From JAABQT01 sp041488375 (GTDB lineage: Bacteria > Pseudomonadota > Gammaproteobacteria > Burkholderiales > SG8-39), in assembly GCA_041488375.1 (NCBI GenBank), contig JBGPPD010000001.1, positions 1 to 64,000 on the forward strand: a DNA stretch of 64,000 bases, read 5' to 3'. This document shows positions 1 through 7,671 of this stretch, one piece after another. The first letter of the stretch is position 1. Every line of letters starts with the position of its first letter. The translations under genes and the position numbers were made by a program. Below the pieces are notes generated by a model. That model was given only the letters and a program-made list of their open reading frames with translations, ran no database searches and had not been told where the DNA came from.

Positions 1-38
1 CAAGCCTGCGGCAAAGTAGGCGCTGACGCAGCATTCCG

Positions 39-908
39 ATGCGCCGCATCCTTCTCGCGGGGTGGTTCGCCTTGGCGGGCTTGCTCGCCGTCGCGCCTGC
101 ACGCGCCGAAGTGCCGGTGCCGCCGCTCAAGGCGCGCGTCACCGACCTCACCGGGACGCTTAACGCGACGCAGAAGAGCGACCTCGAGTCGCGCATCGCC
201 GCCTACGAGGCGCGGCGCGGCAGCCAAATGGCCGTGCTGTTGCTCCCCACCACCAAGCCGGAGGAGATCGATCAGTACACGATCCGCGTCGCAGAGGCGT
301 GGAAGATCGGCCGCAAGGGCGTGGACGACGGGTTGCTGCTGGTGGTGGCGAAAGACGACCGGCGGTTGCGCATCGAGGTGGGCTACGGACTGGAAGGAGC
401 GATCCCGGATTCGATGGCAAGCCGCGTGATCGACGAGCGCATCACGCCGCGCTTCCGCGACGGCGATTTCTACGGCGGCCTGCGCGACGGCGTCGAACAG
501 CTGATCCGTCTTGCGGAGGGCGAGAAGCTGCCGCCGCCGAAGGCCGCGGCGGACACGGGACGTTCCCCGCCGGGCAGCGTGTTCGACTACTTCATTCCCG
601 CCATCGTGTTCATCGTCATCGCGGGCGGCGTGCTGAAGGCTATGCTCGGACGCCTCCCAGGGTCCCTCGCCGCCGGCGCGGGGCTCGGCCTGATCGCGTG
701 GCTTTGGTTCGGGTTAGCGGCCGCGGCCGCGGCGGCCGTCATCGGCTTCCTGCTCGCCTTCGTCAACACCGGAATGGGGCGCGGCGGCCGCTGGTCGAGC
801 GGCAGCGGCGGTTCCTGGGGGGGCGGCTCCTGGGGCGGAGGATCTTCCTCGGGCTGGGGCGGGGGCGGCGGCGGCTTCGGCGGCGGCGGCTCCTCGGGGC
901 GGTGGTAG
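39..908 (+). CDS. Secreted TPM-domain protein (YgcG type) with Gly/Ser-rich tail
   Basis: The 289-residue protein begins with a cleavable signal peptide (basic MRR, hydrophobic stretch, ALA-like end near residue 23). A TPM domain follows (about residues 28-155, with the family's LT-x-LNATQKS start and a GYGLEGAIPDS motif). Next come hydrophobic segments at about 185-245 and a tail made almost only of Gly, Ser and Trp (about 248-289). TPM proteins of this layout are usually encoded next to LemA. The 38 bases before the start look like the end of an upstream gene, but it lies outside the window. Five bases separate it from a second TPM gene. The exact biochemical role is not established; a membrane-associated, periplasm-facing role is inferred. 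Confidence 0.85.
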   Translation: MRRILLAGWFALAGLLAVAPARAEVPVPPLKARVTDLTGTLNATQKSDLESRIAAYEARRGSQMAVLLLPTTKPEEIDQYTIRVAEAWKIGRKGVDDGLLLVVAKDDRRLRIEVGYGLEGAIPDSMASRVIDERITPRFRDGDFYGGLRDGVEQLIRLAEGEKLPPPKAAADTGRSPPGSVFDYFIPAIVFIVIAGGVLKAMLGRLPGSLAAGAGLGLIAWLWFGLAAAAAAAVIGFLLAFVNTGMGRGGRWSSGSGGSWGGGSWGGGSSSGWGGGGGGFGGGGSSGRW

Positions 909-912
909 GGCG

Positions 913-1404
913 ATGCGCTGGCTCCGGCACCTTTTCCTCGACCACCTGTTGCTGCGCCGCGCCTTCCCGCGAGCGACGCTCGCTGCAATCCAGCGCACCG
1001 TCGCGCAACACGAGCAACGCCACCGCGGCGAATTGCGCGTGGCGATCGAGGGCGGGCTGCCCCTGCAGGCGCTGCTGGCGCGGCGCACCGCGCGCGAGCG
1101 CGCGCTCGAGCTCTTCACGCGGCTTCGCGTCTGGGACACCGAGGACAACGCCGGGGTGCTGATCTACCTGCTGCTCGCCGATCGGCGCGTGGAGATCGTC
1201 GCCGATCGCGCCATCCATGCCGGCGTCGGCGAGAACGCCTGGGAGACGATCTGCGGCGCGATGCAGCGCGAATTCGCGGCGGGGCGGTTCGAGCCGGGAA
1301 TGCTGGACGGCCTCGCGGCAGTCAGCGATCTGCTGCACCGGCACTTCCCGGCGCGGCCGGGCGGCAACCCGAACGAGTTGCCGGATGCGCCGGTAACGAT
1401 CTAG
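913..1404 (+). CDS. Second, cytoplasmic-type TPM-domain protein
   Basis: The 163-residue protein has the TPM fold signature in its middle (HRGELRVAIEGG, then a VWDTEDNAGVLIYLL strand and a ADRAIHAGVGENAWE motif). It has neither the signal peptide nor the Gly-rich tail of its neighbour. The ATG lies five bases after the stop of the first TPM gene, so the two are almost certainly co-transcribed. Paired TPM genes, one secreted and one without a signal, are common behind lemA. The stop codon touches the stop of the convergent dehydratase gene with no spacer between them. Function is unknown beyond the family assignment. Confidence 0.8.
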   Translation: MRWLRHLFLDHLLLRRAFPRATLAAIQRTVAQHEQRHRGELRVAIEGGLPLQALLARRTARERALELFTRLRVWDTEDNAGVLIYLLLADRRVEIVADRAIHAGVGENAWETICGAMQREFAAGRFEPGMLDGLAAVSDLLHRHFPARPGGNPNELPDAPVTI

Positions 1405-3129
1405 CTAGTGGATCTCGGGCTCCGCGGTCGGCGCGGTGCCTTCGAGGAAATCAAAGTCGCAGCCCTCGTTCGCCTGCTTCACGTGGCGCGAGAAGATGGC
1501 GCCGTAGCTGCGCTCGTACTTGAGCGGCGGGCGCTTCCAGGCAGCCTTGCGCTTCGCCCACTCCGCCTCTGAAATCTTCAGGTTGAGCACCTTGTTCTCG
1601 ACGTCGAGCTCGATCAGGTCGCCGTTGCTCACGAAAGCGAGCGGCCCGCCGACATAGGCCTCCGGCGCGACGTGCAGGACGCAGGTGCCGTAGCTGGTGC
1701 CGCTCATGCGCCCGTCCGAGAGGCGCACCATGTCCTTCACGCCCTGCTTGATCAGTTTCTTTGGCATCGGCAGCATGCCCCATTCGGGGAAGCCCGGACC
1801 GCCCAGCGGTCCCGCATTCTTCAGCACCAGCACCGAGGAGGCGTCCACCTCCAGGGTGTCGCGGTCGATCCTCGCCGCCATGTCGTTGTAGTCCTCGAAC
1901 ACCACCGCGCGGCCGGTGTGCTGCATCAGCTTCGGGTCGGCGGCGCTGGTCTTGATCACCGCGCCATCGGGGGCGAGCGAGCCGCGCAGCATGACGATGC
2001 CGCCCGATATCTTCAACGGCTTGTCGCGCGGCAGGATCACGTCCGCATTCCAGACCTTCGCGCCCTCGATGTTTTCGCCGAGCGTCTTGCCGTTCACGGT
2101 TTTCGCCGACAGGTCGAGCAGGTCGCGCAGCTGGCAGAGCATCGCGCGCAGCCCGCCGGCGTAGAAGAAATCCTCCATCAGGTACTTCGCGCCCGAAGGC
2201 CGCACGTTGGCGATCACCGGCGTCTTGGCCGAAATCTCGTTGTAGCGCTCCAGCGGAAAGGCGAGGCCGGCGCGGCCCGCCATCGCCACCAGGTGCACGA
2301 TGGCGTTGGTCGAGCCGCCCATCGCCATCAGCGTGGTGATGGCGTTGTCGAAGGAGCCCGTGGACAAGAAATCCCGCGGCTTCAGGTCCTCCCACACCAT
2401 CTCGACGATGCGCTTGCCGGTAAGGGTGGCCATGCGCGCATGGTTCGAGTCCGGCGCAGGAATCGACGAGTAGCCGGGCAGCGTGAAGCCCAGCGCCTCC
2501 GCGAGCGACATCATGGTGGCCGCCGTGCCCATGGTCATGCAGGTGCCGGGCGAGCGCGCGATCGAGTCCTCGATGTCGTTCCAGTCGCGCTCGGTGATGC
2601 GGCCGGCGCGCAGCTCGTCCCAGTACTTCCAGGTGTCGGAGCCCGAACCGAGCGTCTGGTCGCGCCAGTGGCTGTTGAGCATCGGTCCCGCCGGCAGGTA
2701 GATCGCCGGCAGGTTCATGCTGGTCGCGCCCATGAGGAGCGCCGGCGTAGTCTTGTCGCAGCCGCCCATCAGCACGCAGCCGTCCACGGGGTAGGAACGC
2801 AGCAGCTCCTCGGTCTCCATGGCGAGGAAGTTCCGGTACATCATCGTCGTGGGCTTCTGCATGGTCTCGGCGAGCGCCATGGCCGGCATCTCCAGCGGAA
2901 AGCCGCCCGCCTGCCATACGCCGCGCTTCACCTCTTCGGCGCGCTGCCGGAAGTGCGTGTGACAGTGGTTGATGTCCGACCAGGTGTTGATGATCGCGAT
3001 CACCGGCTTGCCGGCGTAGTCGCTCCTGTCGTATCCCATCTGCGCGGTGCGCGAGCGGTGGCCGAAGGAGCGCAGGTCCTTCACGCCAAACCAGCGGTGC
3101 GAACGCAGATCTTCCGGGCGCTTTTTCAT
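1405..3129 (-). CDS. IlvD/Edd-family dehydratase, sugar-acid (L-arabinonate-like) type
   Basis: This 574-residue iron-sulfur dehydratase removes water from a 2,3-dihydroxy acid to give a 2-keto-3-deoxy acid. Three cysteines in cluster-binding positions are visible: C56 in SDINHCHTHF, C124 in GGCDKTTPA and C197 in SPGTCMTMG. The SDGRMSG segment carries the conserved catalytic-type serine (S476). The length and the C-terminal CDFDFLE match the sugar-acid branch of the family (L-arabinonate, xylonate) better than biosynthetic IlvD, so I do not call it ilvD. It is divergent from the M24 gene with 35 bases between the starts. The actual substrate cannot be read from the sequence. Confidence 0.85.
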   Translation of the reverse strand: MKKRPEDLRSHRWFGVKDLRSFGHRSRTAQMGYDRSDYAGKPVIAIINTWSDINHCHTHFRQRAEEVKRGVWQAGGFPLEMPAMALAETMQKPTTMMYRNFLAMETEELLRSYPVDGCVLMGGCDKTTPALLMGATSMNLPAIYLPAGPMLNSHWRDQTLGSGSDTWKYWDELRAGRITERDWNDIEDSIARSPGTCMTMGTAATMMSLAEALGFTLPGYSSIPAPDSNHARMATLTGKRIVEMVWEDLKPRDFLSTGSFDNAITTLMAMGGSTNAIVHLVAMAGRAGLAFPLERYNEISAKTPVIANVRPSGAKYLMEDFFYAGGLRAMLCQLRDLLDLSAKTVNGKTLGENIEGAKVWNADVILPRDKPLKISGGIVMLRGSLAPDGAVIKTSAADPKLMQHTGRAVVFEDYNDMAARIDRDTLEVDASSVLVLKNAGPLGGPGFPEWGMLPMPKKLIKQGVKDMVRLSDGRMSGTSYGTCVLHVAPEAYVGGPLAFVSNGDLIELDVENKVLNLKISEAEWAKRKAAWKRPPLKYERSYGAIFSRHVKQANEGCDFDFLEGTAPTAEPEIH

Positions 3130-3164
3130 GTCGCGATTGTATTAAACTTCGCGCCGGAGGAATC

Positions 3165-4466
3165 ATGAAACGCAAGCGCGCGGACCCGAGGATCGTCCGT
3201 CCGGACGACATCGACCCACAGCACAACTGGACCCGGCCGCTGCAGGCGCCCGGGCACACGCAGGTCGATTTCGAGCAGCGGGTCGATTTCCGCAGGCTGC
3301 ACGACTACCGCCTCGCCCGCACGCGGGCCGCGCTCGCCAACTCGGGCCTCGGGGCGTTGCTGTGCTTCGACCAGCACAACATCCGCTACACCACCAGCAC
3401 GGTGATCGGCGAGTGGGCGCGCGACAAGCTCACGCGCTACTCGCTGCTCACCGGCAACGGCGACCCGTACGTCTGGGACTTCGGCTCCGCCGCGCGCCAC
3501 CACAAGCTGTACGCGCCCTGGCTGCACCGGGACCACTGCCGCGCCGGGCTGACCGGCATGCGCGGCGCGGTGGGCGCCGACACGACGCTGTTCCGCGATG
3601 CCGCCAAGGAGATCAAGTCGATCCTCGCCGCCGAAGGCGTGGCGAAGATGCCGCTCGGCGTGGACATGATCGAGTTGCCGATGATGTTCGCGCTGCAGAA
3701 GGAAGGCATCGAGGTGCGCGACGGCCAGCAGGCGATGCTGCAGGCGCGCGAAGTGAAGAACGCGGACGAGCTGATGCTGCTCAACATGGCCGCCGCCATG
3801 GTGGACGGCGTGTACCAGGACATCGCCGAGGCGCTCAAGCCCGGCATCAAGGAATCGGAGATCGTGGCGCTCGCCACCAAGCGCCTGTACGAGATGGGCT
3901 CGGACTGCGTCGAGGCGATCAATTCGATCTCGGGCGAGCGCTGCTCGCCGCACCCGCACAATTTCACCGACCGGCTCATCCGCCCGGGCGACCAGGCTTT
4001 TTTCGACGTGATCCAGTCCTACATGGGCTACCGCACCTGCTATTACCGTACGTTCAATGTGGGCCGGGCCACCGGCCCGCAAAGGACGGCCTACCGCAAG
4101 GCGCGCGAGTGGATGGACAAGGTGATCGAGTTGCTCAAGCCCGGCATGAGCACCGACAAGATCGCCGCCGCGCTGCCCAAGGCGCAGGAGGCGGGCTTCG
4201 CCAACGAGATGGACGCCTTCGGCCTCAACTTCTGCCACGGCCTGGGCCTCGGGCTGCACGAGCGGCCGCTGATCTCGCGCCTCAACTCCTTCCGTGAGCC
4301 GATCGAGCTCAAAGCCGGCATGGTGTTCGCGGTCGAGACCTACTGTCCCGCGAGCGACGGCATTTCCGCCGCGCGCATCGAGGAGGAAGTGATCCTCACG
4401 CCGAAGGGGGCCCAGATCATCTCGCTGTACCCGGCCGAGGAGCTGCCCATTGCCAACCCCTACTAG
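3165..4466 (+). CDS. M24-family (creatinase/aminopeptidase fold) protein with an altered metal site
   Basis: The 433-residue protein has the N-terminal creatinase-type domain (about 45-195) and a C-terminal pita-bread domain (about 205-425). Of the five usual metal ligands, D281, H358, E391 and E406 are present. The second aspartate of the GYxADxxRTF motif is Cys (C292 in GYRTCYYRTF). Family members are Xaa-Pro peptidases, creatinases or, in the DddP branch, DMSP lyases. With one ligand replaced, a normal dinuclear peptidase cannot be assumed. The start has a strong GGAGG site. The end overlaps the next gene by 17 bases, so it is co-translated with a hydroxyacid dehydrogenase and a Bug receptor, which points to a small-molecule catabolic role. 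Confidence 0.75.
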   Translation: MKRKRADPRIVRPDDIDPQHNWTRPLQAPGHTQVDFEQRVDFRRLHDYRLARTRAALANSGLGALLCFDQHNIRYTTSTVIGEWARDKLTRYSLLTGNGDPYVWDFGSAARHHKLYAPWLHRDHCRAGLTGMRGAVGADTTLFRDAAKEIKSILAAEGVAKMPLGVDMIELPMMFALQKEGIEVRDGQQAMLQAREVKNADELMLLNMAAAMVDGVYQDIAEALKPGIKESEIVALATKRLYEMGSDCVEAINSISGERCSPHPHNFTDRLIRPGDQAFFDVIQSYMGYRTCYYRTFNVGRATGPQRTAYRKAREWMDKVIELLKPGMSTDKIAAALPKAQEAGFANEMDAFGLNFCHGLGLGLHERPLISRLNSFREPIELKAGMVFAVETYCPASDGISAARIEEEVILTPKGAQIISLYPAEELPIANPY

Positions 4467-5370
4467 TCCAGGCGTTGGCTGGATCGGCACCGGCCGCATG
4501 GGGGTCGAGATGGCCGCGCGCCTCGCCAAGGGAGGCGCCGACGTGCTGGCCTGGAACCGCACCCGTGCCAAGGCCGAGCCGCTGGCGAAATACGGCGCGA
4601 AGGTGGCCGACCGGGTGGCGGACCTGGCGGCGCGCGACATCGTGTTCTGCATGGTGTCGGCGTGGAAGGACGTGAAGCAGGTGATGGGCGAGCTGCTGGC
4701 GGGGAAGAGCCAGCCACGCCTGGTGATCGAGTGTTCCTCGATCTCGCTCGAGGGTTCGGCCGAACTGCGCGAGATGCTCGTGAAGCGCGGCATCGACTAC
4801 CTCGCCGCGCCGGTGTCGGGCAACGCCAAGGTGATCAAGGCCGGCAAGCTCTCCTTCGTCTGCTCCGGCCCGAGGAAGTCCTTCGACGAGGCCCTGCCGC
4901 TGCTGAAGATGATCGCGCCCGCCGCGAGCTACGTCGGCGAGGGGGAGCTCGCGCGCATCGTCAAGATCTGCCACAACGTGTTCCTCGGCGTGGTGACGCA
5001 GTCGCTCGCCGAGATCACGGTGCTGGCGCAGAAGGCGGGCGTGCCGCGCCACGCCTTCCTCGAATTCCTCAACCAGAGCGTGATGGGCTCGGTGTTCACG
5101 CGCTACAAGACGCCCGCCTTCGTCAACCTGGACTTCAAGGTGACGTTCACCCCCGAGCTGCTGCGCAAGGACCTGGACCTGGGCCTGGACGCCGGCCGCA
5201 GGTTCGAGGTGCCGATGCCGCTGGCGTCGGCCACCCGCGACCTGGTTCAGGCTATGATTGGCCGTGGCATGAAGGAGGAGGACTTCGCGACGCTCCTGCT
5301 GCAGCAGGCCCAGGCGTCCGGGGTCGAATTGAAATCAGAAAACGTGGAGGTGAAAGATGGGCTTTCCTAG
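4450..5370 (+). CDS. NAD(P)-dependent beta-hydroxyacid dehydrogenase (3-hydroxyisobutyrate dehydrogenase family)
   Basis: The 306-residue protein has an N-terminal Rossmann fold with the GWIGTGRMG dinucleotide motif (residues 10-18). The family's substrate loop is APVSGN (120-125), and the catalytic lysine is K172 in VKICHN with N176. The all-helical C-terminal domain completes a typical length for HIBADH, tartronate semialdehyde reductase or GarR-like enzymes. The start is TTG, inside the 3' end of the M24 gene. A GAGGAG sequence seven bases upstream supports this start, and no later ATG precedes the nucleotide-binding motif. The preferred beta-hydroxyacid is unknown; the neighbouring sugar-acid dehydratase and CoA-transferase suggest a catabolic intermediate. 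Confidence 0.85.
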   Translation: MPTPTSPGVGWIGTGRMGVEMAARLAKGGADVLAWNRTRAKAEPLAKYGAKVADRVADLAARDIVFCMVSAWKDVKQVMGELLAGKSQPRLVIECSSISLEGSAELREMLVKRGIDYLAAPVSGNAKVIKAGKLSFVCSGPRKSFDEALPLLKMIAPAASYVGEGELARIVKICHNVFLGVVTQSLAEITVLAQKAGVPRHAFLEFLNQSVMGSVFTRYKTPAFVNLDFKVTFTPELLRKDLDLGLDAGRRFEVPMPLASATRDLVQAMIGRGMKEEDFATLLLQQAQASGVELKSENVEVKDGLS

Positions 5371-6316
5371 GCTGTTGACCGTCGCGCTGGCGCTGTGCGC
5401 TTCGCAGGCCATGGCGCAGGACTTTCCGAACAAGCCGGTGCACGTGATCATCTCGTTCACGCCCGGCAGCGCGACCGATATCGTCGCCCGCGTGGTGTCG
5501 GCGAAGCTCTCCGAGTACTGGGGCCAGCCGGTGGTGCCGGAGAACCGGGCCGGCGCCGGCGGCGCGATCGGCTCGGCGGCGGTCGCCAGGGCGGCGCCCG
5601 ACGGCTACACGCTGCTCGTCAATTCGAACGCGCACTGCGTCAACCCGGCTATCTACGCCACGCTGCCGTACAACACGACCAAGGACTTCGTCGATATCGC
5701 CCCGCTCGCGCTCCAGCCCAACGTCCTGACGGTGAGGCCGGACGGACCCTACAAGACCGTGGCGGACTTCGTCAGCGCCGCCAAGGCGCGCCCCGGCGCC
5801 CTCAATATCGGCCACGCGGGCATCGGCAGCGGGACGCACCTGAACACCGAGAAGTTCATCGCCGCGACGAAGATCCAGGTCCTGCAGGTGCCGTTCAAGG
5901 GTACGCCGGAAGTGATCACCGCGATGTTGAGCGGCAACGTGGATGCCTACTGGGCGCCGATTTCTGCCGCCATGGGAGCCATCCGGGGCGGAAAGCTGCG
6001 GCCGCTCGCGGTGAGCACCACGACGCGCAATTCGGAATTGCCGGATGTGCCGACGACCGCGCAGGCGGGCGTGCAGGGCGCGGAGGCGCCCTTGTGGTTC
6101 GGGCTCTGGGGACCGGCCGGCATGCCGCCGTCGGAGGTCGACAAGATCAATGCCGACGTGCGCAAGGCGCTTGCCGACCCGGTGGTCAAGGATCGCCTCG
6201 TGAAACTCGGCAACCAGGTGCTCGACATGCCGCCCGCCGCGTTCGCGAAGTTCGTGCGCAGCGAGATTGCCGACTACGCGCGGGTACTGCAGGCGGCGGG
6301 CGTCAAGCCGCAGTAA
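5357..6316 (+). CDS. Bug-family tripartite tricarboxylate transporter receptor (TctC-like)
   Basis: This 319-residue periplasmic solute-binding protein has a signal peptide ending AMA-QDFPNKPV. The Bug hallmarks are IISFTPGSATDIVAR near residue 35 (carboxylate-binding loop), the ENRAGAGGAIG motif, and a second lobe with WFGLWGPAGMP. Such receptors bind di- or tricarboxylates and other small acids and are greatly expanded in Burkholderiales, usually, as here, without adjacent TctA/TctB membrane genes. The start overlaps the dehydrogenase by 14 bases and is preceded by GGAGGTGAAAG. The 3' end overlaps the convergent CoA-transferase gene by 14 bases. The ligand cannot be predicted. Confidence 0.92.
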   Translation: MGFPRLLTVALALCASQAMAQDFPNKPVHVIISFTPGSATDIVARVVSAKLSEYWGQPVVPENRAGAGGAIGSAAVARAAPDGYTLLVNSNAHCVNPAIYATLPYNTTKDFVDIAPLALQPNVLTVRPDGPYKTVADFVSAAKARPGALNIGHAGIGSGTHLNTEKFIAATKIQVLQVPFKGTPEVITAMLSGNVDAYWAPISAAMGAIRGGKLRPLAVSTTTRNSELPDVPTTAQAGVQGAEAPLWFGLWGPAGMPPSEVDKINADVRKALADPVVKDRLVKLGNQVLDMPPAAFAKFVRSEIADYARVLQAAGVKPQ

Positions 6317-6953
6317 GCAGGCGCTTCAGGGGGACTCCGGTCAGGCGCTGGAGTTCCTCGAAGCTCAGGCCCTCGACGGTCTCCACCACGTGCAGGCCGT
6401 CGGCCCGCACGTCGATCACCGCCAGATCGGTGTAGACGCGGTCCACGCAGCGCGCCCCGGTGAGCGGGTAGCTGCAGCGCTCGACGATCTTGCTTTTGCC
6501 GTCCTTGGTCAGGTGCTCCATCATCACCAGGACGTGCTTCGCCCCCACGGCGAGGTCCATGGCGCCGCCGACGGCGGGGATCGCGTCGGGCGCGCCGGTG
6601 TGCCAGTTGGCGAGATCCCCCTGCACCGAGACCTGGAAGGCGCCGAGCACGCAGTAATCGAGGTGGCGGCCGCGGATCATGCCGAAGGAATCCGCGTGGT
6701 GGAAGTACGCGCCGCCCCGCAGCAGCGTCACGGGTTCCTTGCCGGCGTTGATCAGGTCTTCGTCCTCCTGGCCTTTGGGCGGCCGCGCGCCGATGCCCAG
6801 CACGCCGTTCTCGCTGTGCAGGATGATCTCGCGGTCCTTCGGCAGGTGGTCGGCCACCAGCGTCGGCAGGCCGATGCCCAGGTTGACGTAGGCGCCCTCG
6901 GGGATGTCGCGCGCCACGCGCGCGGCGATCTGGTTGCGGTCGAGCTTCCTCAT
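6303..6953 (-). CDS. pcaJ: 3-oxoacid/3-oxoadipate CoA-transferase, beta subunit
   Basis: The 216-residue subunit B of a family I CoA-transferase transfers CoA from an acyl-CoA (typically succinyl-CoA) to a 3-oxoacid. The catalytic glutamate is E48 in the HSENGVLGIG motif. GGAYFHHADSF and GAFQVSVQGDLANW are also characteristic. The sequence resembles PcaJ (3-oxoadipate) most closely from memory, but ScoB/AtoA enzymes are near relatives, so substrate choice is uncertain. The start shown is the ATG that overlaps the alpha-subunit stop as ATGA; a longer in-frame extension upstream is only a shadow of the alpha gene. The 3' end overlaps the Bug gene on the other strand. Confidence 0.85.
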   Translation of the reverse strand: MRKLDRNQIAARVARDIPEGAYVNLGIGLPTLVADHLPKDREIILHSENGVLGIGARPPKGQEDEDLINAGKEPVTLLRGGAYFHHADSFGMIRGRHLDYCVLGAFQVSVQGDLANWHTGAPDAIPAVGGAMDLAVGAKHVLVMMEHLTKDGKSKIVERCSYPLTGARCVDRVYTDLAVIDVRADGLHVVETVEGLSFEELQRLTGVPLKRLLTAA

Positions 6954-7630
6954 GCGGCCTTCCTCAGCGGCGCGATGCGCACGATGCGCTTGACGAAGAT
7001 TCCCGGCGTGACCACGATTTCCGGGTCGAGCTCGCCCAGCGCCACCGTCTCGCGCACCTGCACCACGGTGCACTTCGCCGCCGCCGCCATGATCGGCCCG
7101 AAGTTGCGCGCGGTCATGCGGTAGGTGAGGTTGCCCCAGCGGTCGGCGCGGTCGGCCTTGATCAGCGCATAGTCGGCGTGAATCGGGTACTCGAGCACGT
7201 AGTCGTGCTCGCCGATGCGCCGCGTCTCCTTGCCTTCGGCGAGCTTGGTGCCGAAGGCGGTGGGGGTGTAGAACGCGCCGACGCCGGCGCCGGCGGCGCG
7301 GATGCGCTCGGCCAGCGTGCCCTGCGGCACCAGCTCGAGCTCCAGCTCGCCCGAGCGGTAGGCCTTGTCGAAATGCCAGGAATCGGTCTGGCGCGGGAAG
7401 GAGCAGACGATCTTCTTCACGCGCTTCGCGCCGATCAGCGCAGCGAGGCCCGCGTCGGCGTTGCCGGCGTTGTTGTTGACCACGGTGAGGTTCTTCGCCC
7501 CTTGCGCGATCAGCGCGTCGATCAGCTCCGCCGGCATGCCGGCGTTGCCGAAACCGCCGATCATCACGGTGGCGCCGTCGGGGACATCGGCGAGGGCGGC
7601 GGCGGCGGAGGCGATGAACTTGTCGATCAT
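6950..7630 (-). CDS. pcaI: 3-oxoacid/3-oxoadipate CoA-transferase, alpha subunit
   Basis: The 226-residue subunit A of the same CoA-transferase has the glycine-rich CoA-binding signature GGFGNAGMPAELI (about residues 25-37) and the ERIRAAGAGVGAFYTPTAFG segment. The WGNLTYRMTARNFGP motif is shared with PcaI and ScoA. With the beta subunit it forms a two-gene operon joined by an ATGA overlap. It would activate 3-oxoadipate or acetoacetate at the end of an aromatic or keto-acid route. No other beta-ketoadipate gene is visible in the window. Its start lies 41 bases from the divergent hydroxycarboxylate dehydrogenase. Confidence 0.85.
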   Translation of the reverse strand: MIDKFIASAAAALADVPDGATVMIGGFGNAGMPAELIDALIAQGAKNLTVVNNNAGNADAGLAALIGAKRVKKIVCSFPRQTDSWHFDKAYRSGELELELVPQGTLAERIRAAGAGVGAFYTPTAFGTKLAEGKETRRIGEHDYVLEYPIHADYALIKADRADRWGNLTYRMTARNFGPIMAAAAKCTVVQVRETVALGELDPEIVVTPGIFVKRIVRIAPLRKAA

Positions 7631-7656
7631 GGGCCGTGGCTGGAGTGCCGGGCCAT

Positions 7657-7662
7657 TATAAA
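7657..7662 (+). promoter_or_regulatory. Possible -10 element very close to the hcxB start
   Basis: TATAAA sits nine bases before the ATG of the hydroxycarboxylate dehydrogenase, in the 41-base gap to the divergent CoA-transferase operon. If it is used, transcription would start almost at the start codon and give a near-leaderless message. No clear -35 hexamer is seen, and no Shine-Dalgarno sequence separates it from the ATG. Confidence 0.35.
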
Positions 7663-7671
7663 CTCGGGCCC

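Noticed and set aside
781..905. Gly/Ser codon repeats near the end of the first TPM gene as a DNA repeat or CRISPR-like element
   Set aside because: The repetition comes from GGC/AGC codons of a low-complexity Gly/Ser tail typical of this protein family; there are no regular spacers.
1405..3129. Assignment of the dehydratase as biosynthetic ilvD
   Set aside because: The C-terminus and catabolic neighbours fit sugar-acid dehydratases better, and no other branched-chain amino acid gene is near.
3165..4466. Assignment of the M24 protein as DMSP lyase DddP
   Set aside because: Fold and length are compatible, but the DddP-type aspartates are not all present (C292 and I283 in their place), and no DMSP-related gene is adjacent.
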